Assembly: GCF_913775355.1 (NCBI RefSeq)
Contig: NZ_CAJYIU010000266.1
Coordinates: 1-32,519, forward strand
Direction of reading: 5' to 3'
Source: an uncultured Aureimonas sp.
GTDB taxonomy: Bacteria > Pseudomonadota > Alphaproteobacteria > Rhizobiales > Rhizobiaceae
Length of the DNA stretch: 32,519 nt
A program made the position numbers and the translations under genes. Positions 1 through 9,893 of the stretch are shown here, piece after piece. Below the pieces are notes generated by a model. It made no database searches. It was not told the origin of the DNA and saw nothing but the letters and a program-made list of their open reading frames with translations. How positions within the stretch are numbered: the first letter of the stretch is position 1; every line of letters begins with the position of its first letter.

Positions 1-2
1 AT

Positions 3-353
3 CGCTCGGCGGCCTATGCCGCACGCTATCTCGCCAAGAACGTCGTCGCGGCCAATCTCGCCGAGCGCTGCACCATCCAGCTCTCCTACGCCATCGGCGT
101 CGCCGAGCCGGTGTCGGTCTATGTCGACCTGCACGGCACCGGCAAGGTCGACGAGACGGCGCTCGAGAAGGCGCTGCGCGAGCTGATGGATCTCACGCCG
201 CGTGGCATCCGCGAGCATCTCGACCTCGCGCGCCCGATCTACGCCAAGACCTCGGCCTACGGCCATTTCGGCCGCAAGCCCGGCCGCGACGGCTCGTTCT
301 CCTGGGAGCGCACCGACCTCGTCGCCAAGCTGAAGGCGAAACTTGGCCGCTGA
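3..353 (+). CDS. metK: S-adenosylmethionine synthetase, C-terminal part (partial)
   Basis: This is the 3' end of a gene that begins before the window; about 116 codons remain, read in the frame starting at base 3. MetK makes S-adenosylmethionine from ATP and methionine in the cytosol. The visible part has the C-terminal family signature: an [13 protein letters not shown] stretch, [14 protein letters not shown] at about residues 23-36 of the fragment, then [10 protein letters not shown]. The fragment ends with the usual lysine-rich tail, and TGA is at 351-353. The next gene, trmB, starts inside the last codons in another frame, so the two are probably co-transcribed. Assignment to MetK is confident; nothing can be said of the N-terminal and ATP-binding parts. 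Confidence 0.95.
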   Translation, partial: RSAAYAARYLAKNVVAANLAERCTIQLSYAIGVAEPVSVYVDLHGTGKVDETALEKALRELMDLTPRGIREHLDLARPIYAKTSAYGHFGRKPGRDGSFSWERTDLVAKLKAKLGR

Positions 354-1056
354 ACGACGGACGAACGGCGAACGCACGCGCGTCCGGGAGAACTTCTTCG
401 GGCGCTCGCGCGGCAAGACGCTGCGCCCGCTGCAGGCGGGGCTCTTGCGCGAGGCGCTGCCCTCGCTGGCGCTTGACCTCTCTCAGCGCGCACCGGCCGA
501 TCTGCGGACGCTTTTCTCGGCGCCCGTCGAGGCGGTGCGGCTCGAGATCGGGTTCGGCGGCGGCGAGCATCTGCATCTCGAATCCGGTCGTCACCCGGCC
601 ACCGGCTTTATCGGCGTCGAGCCCTTCGTCAACTCGATGGCCAAGATGCTGGTGGCGCTGGAGGAGGGCCCCCGCGCGAACCTTCGCCTCTTCGGCGACG
701 ACGCGACGCTGCTTCTCGACTGGCTGCCGGACGCCTCGCTCGACGGGATCGACCTCTTCTATCCCGACCCCTGGCCGAAGCGGAAACACTGGAAGCGTCG
801 CTTCGTGAACCTGCGCACGCTCCAGCGCATGGCGCGTGTCCTGAAGCCCGGCGGGCGCTTCCGCTTCGCTTCCGACATCGAGACCTATGTCGACTGGACG
901 CTGCAGCACCTGCGCGACCACCCCGCGTTCGCGTGGGAGGCGGACGGTCCGGCCGACTGGCACACGCCCTACGAAGGCTGGCCGGGCACGCGTTACGAGG
1001 CGAAGGCCCATCGCGAGGGTCGCAAGGGCGCCTACCTCACCTTCCGCCGCCTTTGA
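343..1056 (+). CDS. trmB: tRNA (guanine-N7)-methyltransferase
   Basis: TrmB uses S-adenosylmethionine to form 7-methylguanosine, usually at position 46 of tRNA. The 237-residue product has the SAM-binding motif [11 protein letters not shown] at about 67-77, VEPF at 92-95, and the family signature [17 protein letters not shown] at about 137-153. The N-terminal [14 protein letters not shown] is also typical of alphaproteobacterial members. I chose the TTG at 343, which overlaps the end of metK by 11 bases and has a GAAGG sequence a few bases upstream. No ATG gives a full-length product, so the rare start is an inference. Being placed directly after the SAM synthetase gene fits its need for SAM. 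Expression is probably translationally coupled to metK. Confidence 0.92.
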   Translation: MAAERRTNGERTRVRENFFGRSRGKTLRPLQAGLLREALPSLALDLSQRAPADLRTLFSAPVEAVRLEIGFGGGEHLHLESGRHPATGFIGVEPFVNSMAKMLVALEEGPRANLRLFGDDATLLLDWLPDASLDGIDLFYPDPWPKRKHWKRRFVNLRTLQRMARVLKPGGRFRFASDIETYVDWTLQHLRDHPAFAWEADGPADWHTPYEGWPGTRYEAKAHREGRKGAYLTFRRL

Positions 1057-1090
1057 CGGGAAGGGGGGCGACGGGAAGGGGGCGCTCGCC

Positions 1091-1119
1091 TTGCCATGGC
1101 GGCGCTTCGGCTGTATATG
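1091..1119 (+). promoter_or_regulatory. Putative sigma70-type promoter of the rimP-nusA-infB operon
   Basis: A TTGCCA hexamer at 1091-1096 is followed after 17 bases by TATATG at 1114-1119. This is a good housekeeping-type promoter for a GC-rich genome. It lies downstream of the trmB stop and about 150 bases before rimP, so the transcript would carry a leader of roughly 140 bases that contains the terminator hairpin at 1148-1179. Judged by eye only; no transcript data. Confidence 0.6.
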
Positions 1120-1147
1120 GGGTTCAAATTCTCTGCGATGCGATCGT

Positions 1148-1179
1148 GAGAGTGGGTCCTCCCGGTCCCGCTCTTTTTT
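1148..1179 (+). terminator. Intrinsic terminator in the rimP leader (candidate attenuator)
   Basis: AGAGTGGG at 1149-1156 pairs with CCCGCTCT at 1167-1174, with one G-U pair. The stem continues inward with CC/GG around a short loop and is followed by a T run to 1179. It could simply end metK-trmB transcription. Because a good promoter sits just upstream (1091-1119), however, it more likely lies inside the rimP operon leader and acts as an attenuator. A conserved rimP leader element is described in bacteria; I infer, but cannot prove, that this is a member. Confidence 0.75.
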
Positions 1180-1267
1180 GTTAGGGGCATAGCCTCGGCA
1201 GGAGATCCGGCGGTCGCCGCAGGCGGGACAGCTTCAGTGAGCGTCCCGAGGCACGACCGGAGACTTC

Positions 1268-1876
1268 GTGACGGACAAGCGCATCATCATCGAACAGGGC
1301 CTCGAAGGCCGCATCGCCGCCCTTCTGGAGCCCGTGATCGAGCAGCTCGGCTACCGCCTCGTGCGCATCCGCGTCTCGGCGATGAACGGCACGACGCTGC
1401 AGATCATGGCCGAGCGGCCGGACGGCTCGATGAGCGTCGAGGATTGCGAGGCGGTCTCTCGTGGCATCTCTCCGGTCCTCGACGTCGAGGACCCGATGGA
1501 CCGGGCCTACCATCTCGAGATCTCCTCGCCCGGCATCGACCGTCCGCTGGTGCGTGTCGGCGACTTCGAAGCCTGGGCCGGCCAGCTGATGAAGTTGGAG
1601 ACGACGCGCCTCGTCGCCAACCGCAAACGCTTCCGGGGGCGCATCTTGTCCGTGTCGGACGAGGGCTTCCGGCTGGAGCGTGACGCGGTGTCGGAGGGCG
1701 AGGACAAGATCGTCGAGGTGCCGTTCGATGCCCTGGCGGAGGCCCGGCTGATCCTGACCGACGACCTGATCGCGGCGTCCCTCAAGGCCGACAAGGCCGC
1801 GCGCAAGGCGAAGGGTCTGCCGATCGAGGACGAAGACGAGATGCCGGACGCAGCCGGAGCGCCCGGCGCGCATTGA
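1268..1876 (+). CDS. rimP: Ribosome maturation factor RimP
   Basis: RimP assists maturation of the 30S ribosomal subunit, binding near S12 during late assembly in the cytosol. The 202-residue product begins with a GTG. It carries the N-terminal alpha/beta domain at about 1-95 with the diagnostic LEISSPGIDRPL near residues 78-89. A C-terminal SH3-like domain follows at about 95-160, and the tail is acidic. The usual family length is about 150-200 residues, with longer C-terminal tails in alphaproteobacteria. It is the first gene of the rimP-nusA-ylxR-infB unit and is preceded by a leader with a promoter and terminator hairpin. The gap to nusA is 97 bases and includes a GC-rich inverted repeat around 1899-1937 without a T run. 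Confidence 0.95.
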   Translation: MTDKRIIIEQGLEGRIAALLEPVIEQLGYRLVRIRVSAMNGTTLQIMAERPDGSMSVEDCEAVSRGISPVLDVEDPMDRAYHLEISSPGIDRPLVRVGDFEAWAGQLMKLETTRLVANRKRFRGRILSVSDEGFRLERDAVSEGEDKIVEVPFDALAEARLILTDDLIAASLKADKAARKAKGLPIEDEDEMPDAAGAPGAH

Positions 1877-1973
1877 TGAGACGACGGGACGCGGCGCAAC
1901 CAAGGGCGCCGGCTTCCCTTCCCGAAGGGCCGGAGCCTTGGATGCCCGGCGGCTTTCGACAGGAGACGTGAAC

Positions 1974-3563
1974 ATGGCAGTCAGTGCGAATCGACTCGAG
2001 CTTCTGCAGATCGCGGATGCCGTGGCGCGCGAGAAGTCGATCGATCGGGAGATCGTGATCGCCGCGATGGCGGACGCGATCCAGAAGGCCGCCCGCTCGC
2101 GCTATGGCCAGGAAACCAACATCCGTGTCGACATCAACACCAAGACCGGCGAGATGAAGCTGCAGCGCCTTCTCGAAGTGGTCGAGGAGGTCGAGGACCC
2201 CGCGACGCAGATCTATCTCGATCTCGCGCGCGACAAGAACCCCGACGCCGAGCCCGGCGACTTCATCGCCGAGCAGCTGCCGCCGATGGAGTTCGGCCGC
2301 ATCGCCGCCCAGTCCGCCAAGCAGGTCATCGTGCAGAAGGTGCGCGAGGCCGAGCGCGACAAGCAGTACGACGAGTTCATCGGACGCGTGAACGAGATCG
2401 TCAACGGCACGGTGAAGCGCGTCGAGTACGGCAACGTCATCGTCGATCTCGGCAAGGGCGAGGGCATCATCCGACGCGACGAGCAGATCCCGCGCGAGCT
2501 CTTCCGCTACGGCGACCGCGTGCGCGCCTTCGTCTACGACGTGCGCCGCGAGCAGCGGGGCCCGCAGATCTTCTTGTCGCGCACCCATCCGCAGTTCATG
2601 GCGAAGCTTTTCACCATGGAAGTGCCGGAAATCTACGACGGCATCATCGAGATCAAGGCGGTCGCCCGTGATCCGGGCTCGCGCGCCAAGATCGCGGTGG
2701 TCAGCCGCGATTCGTCCGTCGATCCGGTCGGCGCCTGCGTCGGCATGCGCGGCAGCCGCGTCCAGGCCGTCGTCGGCGAACTTCAGGGCGAGAAGATCGA
2801 CATCATTCCCTGGTCGCCGGACGCGGCCTCCTTCCTCGTCAATGCGCTGCAGCCGGCGGAAGTCGCCAAGGTCGTGCTCGACGAGGACGCCGAGCGCATT
2901 GAAGTCGTGGTCCCGGATGACCAGTTGAGCCTTGCGATCGGTCGTCGCGGCCAGAACGTGCGTCTCGCCTCGCAGCTCACCGGCTGGGACATCGACATCC
3001 TCACCGAAGAGGAAGAGTCGCAGCGTCGCCAGAAGGAGTTCACCGAGCGCTCGGCCCTCTTCATGGACGCCCTGAACGTCGACGAGATGGTCGGCCAGCT
3101 CCTGGCGTCGGAAGGCTTTGCGAGCGTCGAGGAAGTCGCCTACGTCGACAATTCCGAGGTCGCCTCGATCGAGGGCTTCGACGAGGACACGGCGGCCGAG
3201 ATCCAGAACCGCGCAAAAGAGTTCCTCGACCAGCGCGAGAAGGATCTCGACGACAAGCGCCGCGCGCTCGGCGTCGAGGACGATCTTCGCCAGGTCGAGG
3301 GCCTGACGACGGCCATGCTCGTCGCGCTTGGCGAGGACGGCGTGAAGAGCGTCGAAGACTTCGCGGGCTGCGCGGCCGACGATCTCGTCGGCTGGACCGA
3401 GCGCAAGGACGGCGAGACGAAGAAGTTCACCGGCGCGCTCTCGGCCTTCGACGTGAGCCGTCAGGACGCCGAGGCGATGATCATGCAGGCCCGCGTGATG
3501 GCCGGCTGGGTCGAGGCGGATGCGCCGGCGGCCGAAGGTGACGACGAGGCCGAGGAGGCCTGA
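1974..3563 (+). CDS. nusA: Transcription termination/antitermination factor NusA
   Basis: NusA binds RNA polymerase and nascent RNA, controlling pausing, termination and antitermination. The 529-residue product shows the RNA-polymerase-binding N-terminal domain (about 1-125), an S1 domain (about 136-200, [16 protein letters not shown]), and two KH domains (about 230-350, with [10 protein letters not shown] and [11 protein letters not shown]). Two C-terminal helical repeats follow (about 365-420 and 440-505) and then an acidic tail. I chose ATG 1974 because AGGAG at 1961-1965 sits eight bases upstream and the N-terminus then matches the family ([18 protein letters not shown]). Reading could extend in frame to a TTG at 1938, but nothing supports that. 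It lies between rimP and ylxR as in most bacteria. Confidence 0.97.
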   Translation: MAVSANRLELLQIADAVAREKSIDREIVIAAMADAIQKAARSRYGQETNIRVDINTKTGEMKLQRLLEVVEEVEDPATQIYLDLARDKNPDAEPGDFIAEQLPPMEFGRIAAQSAKQVIVQKVREAERDKQYDEFIGRVNEIVNGTVKRVEYGNVIVDLGKGEGIIRRDEQIPRELFRYGDRVRAFVYDVRREQRGPQIFLSRTHPQFMAKLFTMEVPEIYDGIIEIKAVARDPGSRAKIAVVSRDSSVDPVGACVGMRGSRVQAVVGELQGEKIDIIPWSPDAASFLVNALQPAEVAKVVLDEDAERIEVVVPDDQLSLAIGRRGQNVRLASQLTGWDIDILTEEEESQRRQKEFTERSALFMDALNVDEMVGQLLASEGFASVEEVAYVDNSEVASIEGFDEDTAAEIQNRAKEFLDQREKDLDDKRRALGVEDDLRQVEGLTTAMLVALGEDGVKSVEDFAGCAADDLVGWTERKDGETKKFTGALSAFDVSRQDAEAMIMQARVMAGWVEADAPAAEGDDEAEEA

Positions 3564-3571
3564 GCGAGCGA

Positions 3572-4246
3572 ATGATCGAGGGCGACGACGCGGACCTGGA
3601 GGCGGCGGTGATGAATGGGCGCATGTGCATCGTGTCCCGCCGCTCCCTGCCGGCCGACGCCCTGATCCGCTTCGTCGCCGGCCCGGACGGGCAGGTCGTG
3701 CCGGACCTCAAGCGCCGGCTGCCGGGACGCGGCGCCCACATCGAGGCGCGGCGCTCGGTGGTCGAGACGGCGATGAAGCGCAAGCTTCTGCCGCGGGCCC
3801 TGAAGCGCGAGCTGAGGGGAACCGAAACGCTGGCCGACGATTTGGAAGCGCTTCTGGTGCGCTCGGCGGCAGGCGCTCTGGCGCTGGCCCGCAAGGCCGG
3901 CCAGCTGACGACCGGGTGGACCAAGGTCGATGCCGCGCTTCGGGGCGGCAAGGCTCTCGCGGTCCTCCACGCCTCGGACGGCGCGGCGGACGGAATACGA
4001 AAGCTCGACGGGGCGCGTTATGCGCGGGCCGCCGAGACGGGGGGGCGGCTGGTGCCGGCCTACCAGTCGCTCACCGCCGACGAAATCGGTTTGGCCATGG
4101 GCGACCAGAATGTGATACACGCGGCCATCTTGCCCGGTGGAGCTGGAGCGGCCCTGATCGAGCGCCTCGATGCGCTGGAGACCTACCGGGGCGCGAGCGC
4201 CCGGGAAACCAACGAAGCGGATGCCGGCCACCCGCCGGCTTCGTGA
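3572..4246 (+). CDS. ylxR: YlxR (DUF448)/L7Ae-like RNA-binding protein
   Basis: This 224-residue product sits between nusA and infB, eight bases after the nusA stop. Residues about 15-60 form a YlxR/DUF448 domain: GRMCIVSRR, a PDGQVVPDL strand and the LPGRGAHI signature. About residues 90-190 look like an L7Ae/L30e fold, with AGQLTTGWTKVDAALRGGKALAVLHASD. This two-domain form is common in alphaproteobacteria. YlxR proteins bind RNA, and the Gram-positive single-domain form has been reported to modulate RNase P; whether that holds here is unknown. The location in the nusA-infB operon suggests a role in RNA maturation or ribosome function. The C-terminal tail is low in conservation. The domain assignment is confident and the function is not. 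Confidence 0.88.
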   Translation: MIEGDDADLEAAVMNGRMCIVSRRSLPADALIRFVAGPDGQVVPDLKRRLPGRGAHIEARRSVVETAMKRKLLPRALKRELRGTETLADDLEALLVRSAAGALALARKAGQLTTGWTKVDAALRGGKALAVLHASDGAADGIRKLDGARYARAAETGGRLVPAYQSLTADEIGLAMGDQNVIHAAILPGGAGAALIERLDALETYRGASARETNEADAGHPPAS

Positions 4247-4343
4247 AGCCACCATTAAGATCAACGGCTGAGCACGGTTGAAAAATGCTCTAGGCACGGA
4301 TAGTGGCGCGGGGAACAAACCCGCGCAGGAAGCGGAAGCGGTA

Positions 4344-7300
4344 ATGAGCGATACGAAATCGGGCGATGACAAGACGCTGAGCGTCATCCCGAAGAAGACC
4401 CTGACCCTGAAGCCGAGCGGCAGCGTTTCGCAGTCGACGGTGCGGCAGAACTTCTCGCACGGGCGCACGAAGAGCGTCGTCGTGGAGACCAAGAAGCGCA
4501 AGTTCTCGGTCCCCGGCGAAGCGGCCAAGGATGCGCCCGCGGCGGCCGAGCCCGCAGCGGCGCCTGCAGCACCTGCGCCCGCACCGGCCGCGGCGGCTCC
4601 CGCACGACCGGCCCTGACGCCCGCGCAGATGGCGGCGCTCGAGCATGCGGCCAAGAACCCGCAGGCGCCTGTCACCCCCGATCGCCCCGTCGCGCCCGCG
4701 GCCCCTGCCGAGCCGGTCGCCAAGGCACCCGAGGCGGCGCCTGCCGCACCCGCTGCCGAACCTGTCTCGGCCGAGCCCGCACCGGCGCCCGCGCCGGCCG
4801 CCGCCGCCCCTGCCGCGCCCGTCGTCGAGGCTCCGGCCGCGACGCCGAGCGTCTCCACGCCCCCTTCCGAACCCGAGTCACCGAAGCCTTCCTTGAGCGA
4901 TACCGCCAAAACCGCCGCTCCTGCGGCCACCACGACCACCGCTCCGACCGCCGCCGCGGCGGCGCCGCGTGCCCCGCAGGGCTCCGCGCAGCGCCCCGGT
5001 GCCCCGGCGCCCGCCCGTCCCGCCACCGGCGGTCCGGCCGGCGCGCAGCGTCCGGGCCAGCCTGCACGCCCCGGCTATGCCGGCTCGCAGGCCGGTCGCC
5101 CCGGCGCGCCGAGCCAGCAGCGCCCCGGCCAGCCCGCGCAGGCCGGTCGTCCGGGCCAGCCGGGCGGTCGCGACGATCGCCGCGGTCCCGCCCCGGCGGC
5201 TGCCGCGCCCGGTGCCCGCCAGCCGCGCGGTGCGGTCCTCTCGGATCTGTCGTCCAAGGAGATGGATGCGCGTCGCCGCGCCTTGATCCTCGCACAGCAG
5301 CGTGAGGCCGAAGACCGCCGCCTGTTCCAGATCGAGGAGGCGCGCCGCGTCGCCGAGGACGAGCGCCGCCGCGCCGAGCGCGAGGAATCTGAGCGCCGTC
5401 AGGCCGAGGAGACCGCGCGTCTCGAGCTCGAGGCTGCCGCCCGCAAGAAGGCCGAGGAGGACGCGGCCCGCCGCGCCGCCAACAAGCCGGCCGCCCGTCC
5501 GGGCGGCGCGAAGGCCAATGTCAACGTCATCCCCGGCCCGCCGCCGGTGGACGACGGTCTCGGCCTGCGCCCGGCCGGTCGCACCGACCTCACCAAGAAG
5601 ACGCGCGCCGACGACGAGGACGACCGTCGTCGTCCGGGCGCGGCCCGTGGCCCGGCGCGTGCGCCGGCTGCCGACGCCGCCAAGCCGACGCGTGCGCGCA
5701 CCGGCGACGACCGCCGCGGCGCCGGCCGCGTCAATGTCGAGCGTGCGCTGTCCGACGAGGATGCGCGCGGCCGCTCGCTGTCGTCGATGCGTCGGCGTCA
5801 GGAGAAGTTCAAGCGCTCGCAGCAGAACCAGACCCGCGAGAAGATTGCCCGCGAAGTGATTATCCCCGAGACCATCACCATCCAGGAACTCGCCAACCGC
5901 ATGTCGGAGCGGGCCGTGGACGTCATCAAGTTCCTGATGGCGCAGGGTCAGATGATGAAGCCGGGCGACGTGATCGACGCCGATCTCGCCGAGATCATCG
6001 CGTCTGAGTTCGGTCACACGGTTCGCCGCGTGGCGGAATCGGACGTCGAGACCGGCATGTTCGACGTGGCGAGCGATCCCGAGAAGCTCGTCACGCGCCC
6101 GCCGGTCGTCACAATCATGGGCCATGTCGACCACGGCAAGACCTCGCTCCTTGACGCGATCCGCAAGACCAGCGTCGTGTCGGGCGAAGCCGGCGGCATC
6201 ACGCAGCACATCGGCGCCTATCAGGTCGAGCAGAACGGGCAGAAGATCTCGTTCATCGATACGCCGGGCCACGCCGCCTTCACGGCGATGCGTGCCCGCG
6301 GCGCCCAGGCGACCGACATCGCGATCCTCGTGGTGGCGGCCGACGACAGCGTCATGCCGCAGACGATCGAGTCGATCAGCCACGCGAAGGCGGCCGGCGT
6401 GCCGATCATCGTGGCGATCAACAAGATCGACAAGCCGGCCGCCGACGCCCAGAAGGTCCGCACGCAGCTCCTCCAGCACGAGGTGTTCGTCGAATCCATG
6501 GGTGGTGAGGTGCTCGACGTCGAGGTTTCGGCCAAGGCCGGCACCAACCTCGACAAGCTTCTCGAGGCGATCCTGCTGCAGGCCGAAATCCTCGACCTCA
6601 AGGCCGACCCCGACCGCACCGCCGAAGGCGTGGTGATCGAGGCCCAGCTCGACCGCGGTCGCGGCCCGGTGGCGACGACGCTCGTCCAGGCCGGTACGCT
6701 GCGCGTCGGCGACATCGTGGTCGCCGGCGACCAGTGGGGCCGCGTGCGCGCGCTGGTCAACGACCAGGGCAAGCAGATGAAGGAGGCCGGTCCGTCGACC
6801 CCGGTCGAGGTCCTCGGCATGCAGGGCACGCCGCTCGCCGGCGATCGCTTCGCGGTGGTCAAGGACGAGGCGCAGGCCCGCGAGATCACCGAGTACCGCC
6901 AGCGCCTGACGCGCGAGAAGGCGGTCGCCAAGTCGGCCGGTCAGCGCGGCTCGCTCGAGCAGATGATGAACCAGCTGCAGTCAAGCGGCCTCAAGACCTT
7001 CCCGCTGCTCGTCAAGGGCGACGTGCAGGGCTCGGTCGAGGCGATCGGGACGGCTCTCGAAAAGCTCGGCACGGACGAGGTGCAGGCGCGCATCGTCCAT
7101 TCGGGCGCGGGTGCCATCACCGAGTCGGACGTCCAGCTGGCCGCCACCTCGAACGCCGCGATCATCGGCTTCAACGTGCGTGCCAACGCGCAGGCCCGTC
7201 AGCTCGCCGAGCGCGAGGGGATCGAGATCCGCTACTACAACATCATCTACGACCTCGTGGATGACGTGAAGCAGGCGATGTCGGGCCTCCTGTCGCCCGA

Positions 7301-7604
7301 GCGGCGCGAGACGTTCCTCGGCAATGCCGAAATCCTGGAGGTGTTCCACATCACCAAGATCGGCAAGGTCGCGGGCTGCCGCGTCACGGAAGGCAAGGTC
7401 GAGCGCGGTGCGGGCGTGCGCCTCATCCGCGACGGCGTGGTCATCCACGAAGGCACGCTCAAGACGCTCAAGCGCTTCAAGGACGAAGTCGCCGAGGTGC
7501 CGGGCGGCCAGGAGTGCGGCATGGCCTTCCAGAACTACGAGGATATTCGCGTCGGCGATATCATCGAGAACTTCCGCGTGGAGCACATCGCCCGCACGCT
7601 CTGA
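4344..7604 (+). CDS. infB: Translation initiation factor IF-2
   Basis: IF-2 is the GTPase that delivers initiator fMet-tRNA to the 30S subunit and promotes subunit joining. The product is 1086 residues. It has an N-terminal conserved peptide ([13 protein letters not shown] near the start), a long Ala/Pro-rich linker (about 63-300), and a charged, probably coiled-coil helix rich in Arg/Glu/Ala (about 303-388). An IF2_N segment lies at about 505-556 ([19 protein letters not shown]). The G domain shows GHVDHGKT (593-600), DTPGH (639-643), NKID (693-696) and SAK (729-731), followed by domains II-IV. ATG 4344 follows a purine-rich AGGAAGCGGA and gives the family N-terminus; an upstream in-frame TTG at 4278 is less likely. 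The very long alanine/proline linker is typical of alphaproteobacteria. Confidence 0.97.
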   Translation: MSDTKSGDDKTLSVIPKKTLTLKPSGSVSQSTVRQNFSHGRTKSVVVETKKRKFSVPGEAAKDAPAAAEPAAAPAAPAPAPAAAAPARPALTPAQMAALEHAAKNPQAPVTPDRPVAPAAPAEPVAKAPEAAPAAPAAEPVSAEPAPAPAPAAAAPAAPVVEAPAATPSVSTPPSEPESPKPSLSDTAKTAAPAATTTTAPTAAAAAPRAPQGSAQRPGAPAPARPATGGPAGAQRPGQPARPGYAGSQAGRPGAPSQQRPGQPAQAGRPGQPGGRDDRRGPAPAAAAPGARQPRGAVLSDLSSKEMDARRRALILAQQREAEDRRLFQIEEARRVAEDERRRAEREESERRQAEETARLELEAAARKKAEEDAARRAANKPAARPGGAKANVNVIPGPPPVDDGLGLRPAGRTDLTKKTRADDEDDRRRPGAARGPARAPAADAAKPTRARTGDDRRGAGRVNVERALSDEDARGRSLSSMRRRQEKFKRSQQNQTREKIAREVIIPETITIQELANRMSERAVDVIKFLMAQGQMMKPGDVIDADLAEIIASEFGHTVRRVAESDVETGMFDVASDPEKLVTRPPVVTIMGHVDHGKTSLLDAIRKTSVVSGEAGGITQHIGAYQVEQNGQKISFIDTPGHAAFTAMRARGAQATDIAILVVAADDSVMPQTIESISHAKAAGVPIIVAINKIDKPAADAQKVRTQLLQHEVFVESMGGEVLDVEVSAKAGTNLDKLLEAILLQAEILDLKADPDRTAEGVVIEAQLDRGRGPVATTLVQAGTLRVGDIVVAGDQWGRVRALVNDQGKQMKEAGPSTPVEVLGMQGTPLAGDRFAVVKDEAQAREITEYRQRLTREKAVAKSAGQRGSLEQMMNQLQSSGLKTFPLLVKGDVQGSVEAIGTALEKLGTDEVQARIVHSGAGAITESDVQLAATSNAAIIGFNVRANAQARQLAEREGIEIRYYNIIYDLVDDVKQAMSGLLSPERRETFLGNAEILEVFHITKIGKVAGCRVTEGKVERGAGVRLIRDGVVIHEGTLKTLKRFKDEVAEVPGGQECGMAFQNYEDIRVGDIIENFRVEHIARTL

Positions 7605-7651
7605 TCCCCAGACGGCGGTCCTCGAGGGGGCCGCCCGACCGGACAAAATGC

Positions 7652-7681
7652 GCAAAGCCCGGCGGCGACGCCGGGCTTTGC
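7652..7681 (+). terminator. Perfect hairpin after infB
   Basis: A 12-base perfect inverted repeat, GCAAAGCCCGGC (7652-7663) and GCCGGGCTTTGC (7670-7681) around a six-base loop, lies between infB and rbfA. The A and T runs are inside the stem, as in many rhizobial intrinsic terminators, so it could work in either direction. Since rbfA and truB follow with no obvious strong promoter, it may only partly stop transcription. Confidence 0.7.
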
Positions 7682-7733
7682 AGTTGCGTTCGCACGAGGG
7701 ACGATGCGGCCTCCCGCCTAGGAGCAACCAGCC

Positions 7734-8153
7734 ATGGCCAAGCATACCAAAGCCCCGAAAGGGCCCTCGCAGCGTCAGCTGTCGGTGGGCGAGAAGGTCC
7801 GCCACGCACTGACCGAAACGCTGCAGCGTCGCGAGATCCTGGACCCGCTCCTCGAAAACGCCGTGATCAGCGTGACGGAAGTGCGCATGAGCCCCGATCT
7901 GAAGCTCGCCACCGCCTATGTCACGGTGTTCGGGCAGGAGAAGGTGGACCCCTACGTGCAGGCCCTCAACGGCCACGCGCGGTTCCTGCGGGGGCGGCTG
8001 ACGCCGGCGCTCAGGCAGATGAAGTACATGCCGGAGGTCCGCTTCCGGCAGGACGACAGTTTCGACAACTATGCCCGGATCGACGCGCTCCTGCGCTCGC
8101 CGGAGGTCCTGCGCGACACGCAAGGGACGGCAGACGACGAGGACGACAACTGA
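7734..8153 (+). CDS. rbfA: 30S ribosome-binding factor RbfA
   Basis: RbfA binds immature 30S subunits and helps 16S rRNA 5' end processing and late assembly. The 139-residue product matches the family in length and has the KH-like core, including [40 protein letters not shown] and [20 protein letters not shown]. An acidic tail ends the protein. ATG 7734 has AGGAG at about 7720-7724, ten bases upstream. Its TGA overlaps the truB start by one base, so rbfA and truB are translationally coupled. Confidence 0.95.
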   Translation: MAKHTKAPKGPSQRQLSVGEKVRHALTETLQRREILDPLLENAVISVTEVRMSPDLKLATAYVTVFGQEKVDPYVQALNGHARFLRGRLTPALRQMKYMPEVRFRQDDSFDNYARIDALLRSPEVLRDTQGTADDEDDN

Positions 8154-9139
8154 TGGCACGTCGCGGGAAGAAGCCGAAGGGCCGCCCGATTTCCGGCTGG
8201 GTGATCTTCGACAAGCCGAAAGGCATGGGCTCCACGGAAGCCGTCTCGAAGATCAAGTGGCTCTATTTCGCGCAGAAGGCGGGACACGCCGGCACGCTCG
8301 ACCCGCTGGCGTCCGGCATGCTGCCGATCGCGTTGGGCGACGCGACGAAGACCGTGCCCTTCGTGATGGACGGGCAGAAGACCTATCGCTTTACCGTGTC
8401 CTGGGGCGCGGAGACGACGACCGACGACACGGAGGGCCCGGTGGTCAACGCCTCCGACCGCCGGCCGTCCCGCGCCGACATCGAGACGCTTCTGCCGAAC
8501 TACACCGGTGAGATCTCCCAGGTGCCGCCGGCCTTCTCGGCGATCAAGATCGAGGGCGAGCGCGCCTACGATCTGGCGCGCGCCGGCGAGACCGTCGAGA
8601 TCGCCGCGCGCACCGTGACGGTGCACCGGCTGGCGATCGTTGAGATGCCCGACGCCTCGACCACGACCTTCGAGGCCGAATGCGGCAAGGGCACCTATGT
8701 CAGAGCCATCGCTCGCGACCTCGGGCGCGACCTCGGCTGCTTCGGCCACATCACCGAGCTTCGCCGGGTGCGCGTCGGCTCGTTCGACGAGGACGACATG
8801 GTCACGCTCGACGAACTGATGGATGCGGCCGAAGAGGGGCTGGAGGAGCTGACGCCGGAGGCGGCGGAAGCGGGCGCGCGCGCGCGCATCACCGACTTCA
8901 CCGCGCTCGACGAGATCGTTCTGGACGCGGCGACCGCGCTCTCGGACCTCTACGAGGTGACGCTCACCGACGATCAGGCGGGGCGGGTGCTGTCGGGCAA
9001 TCCGGTGCTCCTGCGCGGCCGCGATGCGCCGGCCTTCTGCGACGAAGCCTATGCCACAGGTCATGGGCGGCTCGTCGCGATCGGCTCGATCGACCAGGGC
9101 TCGTTCCACCCCAAGCGCGTCTTCGGCGGTCGCGGCTAG
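8153..9139 (+). CDS. truB: tRNA pseudouridine(55) synthase TruB
   Basis: TruB converts U55 in the T-loop of tRNAs to pseudouridine. The 328-residue product has the catalytic motif [12 protein letters not shown], with the presumed nucleophile Asp50, the following [18 protein letters not shown] region, and [13 protein letters not shown] near residues 180-192. The N-terminus [22 protein letters not shown] matches alphaproteobacterial TruB. The start ATG 8153 shares one base with the rbfA stop; long upstream in-frame reading through rbfA is an artefact of high GC. A C-terminal extension of about 60 residues after the catalytic domain carries a PUA-like end ([14 protein letters not shown]). Confidence 0.96.
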   Translation: MARRGKKPKGRPISGWVIFDKPKGMGSTEAVSKIKWLYFAQKAGHAGTLDPLASGMLPIALGDATKTVPFVMDGQKTYRFTVSWGAETTTDDTEGPVVNASDRRPSRADIETLLPNYTGEISQVPPAFSAIKIEGERAYDLARAGETVEIAARTVTVHRLAIVEMPDASTTTFEAECGKGTYVRAIARDLGRDLGCFGHITELRRVRVGSFDEDDMVTLDELMDAAEEGLEELTPEAAEAGARARITDFTALDEIVLDAATALSDLYEVTLTDDQAGRVLSGNPVLLRGRDAPAFCDEAYATGHGRLVAIGSIDQGSFHPKRVFGGRG

Positions 9140-9161
9140 AACGCGGCCCATCCGTTCCGGG

Positions 9162-9191
9162 CTGGCATTCCCTGCGGAATGCGCCTATACC
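9162..9191 (+). promoter_or_regulatory. Putative promoter of rpsO
   Basis: CTGGCA at 9162-9167 is followed after 18 bases by TATACC at 9186-9191, just downstream of the truB stop and about 110 bases before rpsO. The resulting leader would contain a small inverted repeat (GCCCGG 9202-9207 with CCGGGC 9217-9222), which might take part in S15 autoregulation. Only a sequence-level guess. Confidence 0.4.
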
Positions 9192-9301
9192 CGCCCCGCG
9201 TGCCCGGCCGTTCCGACCGGGCCTCGCATCATGGCCCTGGCTGGACGACATCCCGGCTAGGGCGTCCCAACCCTCCAGATTCTCCAAGAAAGGGATATAC
9301 G

Positions 9302-9571
9302 ATGTCGATCACGCTCGAGCGCAAAGCCGAACTCATGAAGGAATACGGCACCAAGGAAGGCGACACCGGTTCGCCCGAGGTGCAGGTCGCCCTTCTGTCG
9401 GAGCGCATCGCCAACCTGACCGAACACTTCAAGGGCCACAAGAAGGACAACCACTCGCGTCGTGGCCTTCTCAAGATGGTGTCCCAGCGTCGCCGCCTCC
9501 TCGACTACCTGAAGGAGCGCGAGGAAGAGCGCTACACCGCGCTGATCGGCCGTCTCGGCCTGCGTCGCTAA
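9302..9571 (+). CDS. rpsO: 30S ribosomal protein S15
   Basis: S15 is a primary 16S rRNA-binding protein of the small-subunit platform. The 89-residue product is exactly the family length and reads as a full S15: [51 protein letters not shown] and the C-terminal [16 protein letters not shown] 9302 follows AAAGGGA about eight bases upstream. It precedes pnp as in many proteobacteria and is separated from it by a strong hairpin. Confidence 0.98.
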   Translation: MSITLERKAELMKEYGTKEGDTGSPEVQVALLSERIANLTEHFKGHKKDNHSRRGLLKMVSQRRRLLDYLKEREEERYTALIGRLGLRR

Positions 9572-9582
9572 ATCCGTCATTC

Positions 9583-9616
9583 GGCGCGGCGCTCAAGGGT
9601 CCGTGAGCGCCGCGCC
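9583..9616 (+). terminator. Perfect 13-bp hairpin between rpsO and pnp
   Basis: GGCGCGGCGCTCA (9583-9595) and TGAGCGCCGCGCC (9604-9616) are exact reverse complements around an eight-base loop. The hairpin starts 11 bases after the rpsO stop. It is followed only by CGCATTTCG, so it has a weak T run and may act as a partial terminator or an mRNA-stabilising or processing element. Confidence 0.65.
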
Positions 9617-9893
9617 CGCATTTCGAACCAGCTTCTCCCGCCCCGGCGGGGAAAGCCTGTCCCGGCCGGCTGCTCCATCGAGCGCCGCGCCAGAGAGCCC
9701 AACGCTCATGGGGCAGGATTGCCGGATGCTTCCCGGCATGATCCCGACGGCCGTGCGCCGGACGGAACCCATCGTGCCCGGGCGCCGCTGACCTCTAGCC
9801 GCGCCGCGACCGGAAGCCTCCCGCCGTCTTGCCCATGCGCGTTTCCCTTTGCCCGGCCGCGATCCGTCGCGGCGCAGACACGAGGCCTATCGC
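9617..9893 (+). promoter_or_regulatory. pnp leader region with hairpin
   Basis: This 277-base stretch before pnp holds no convincing gene. It contains an inverted repeat, GGAT-TGCCGG (9716-9725) with CCGGCA (9733-9738) and ATCC (9741-9744), giving a stem with a two-base bulge. In enterobacteria a leader hairpin of pnp is cut by RNase III and used for autoregulation by PNPase. By analogy this may be such an element, but that is inference. No clear promoter was seen. Confidence 0.4.

Noticed and set aside
1899-1938. GC-rich inverted repeat between rimP and nusA as a terminator
   Set aside because: It has mismatches and no T run, and it lies inside what is normally one operon.
4878-6479. Long minus-strand frame opposite infB
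   Set aside because: The sequence is repetitive Arg/Gly/Ala typical of antisense to GC-rich genes, and IF-2 on the plus strand has all expected motifs.
7514-9139. A 541-codon frame that would extend truB upstream through rbfA
   Set aside because: RbfA is read in another frame here, and truB has a clear family start at 8153 overlapping the rbfA stop.
9603-9791. A 62-codon frame in the pnp leader
   Set aside because: No ribosome-binding site or recognisable sequence, and it overlaps the leader hairpins.
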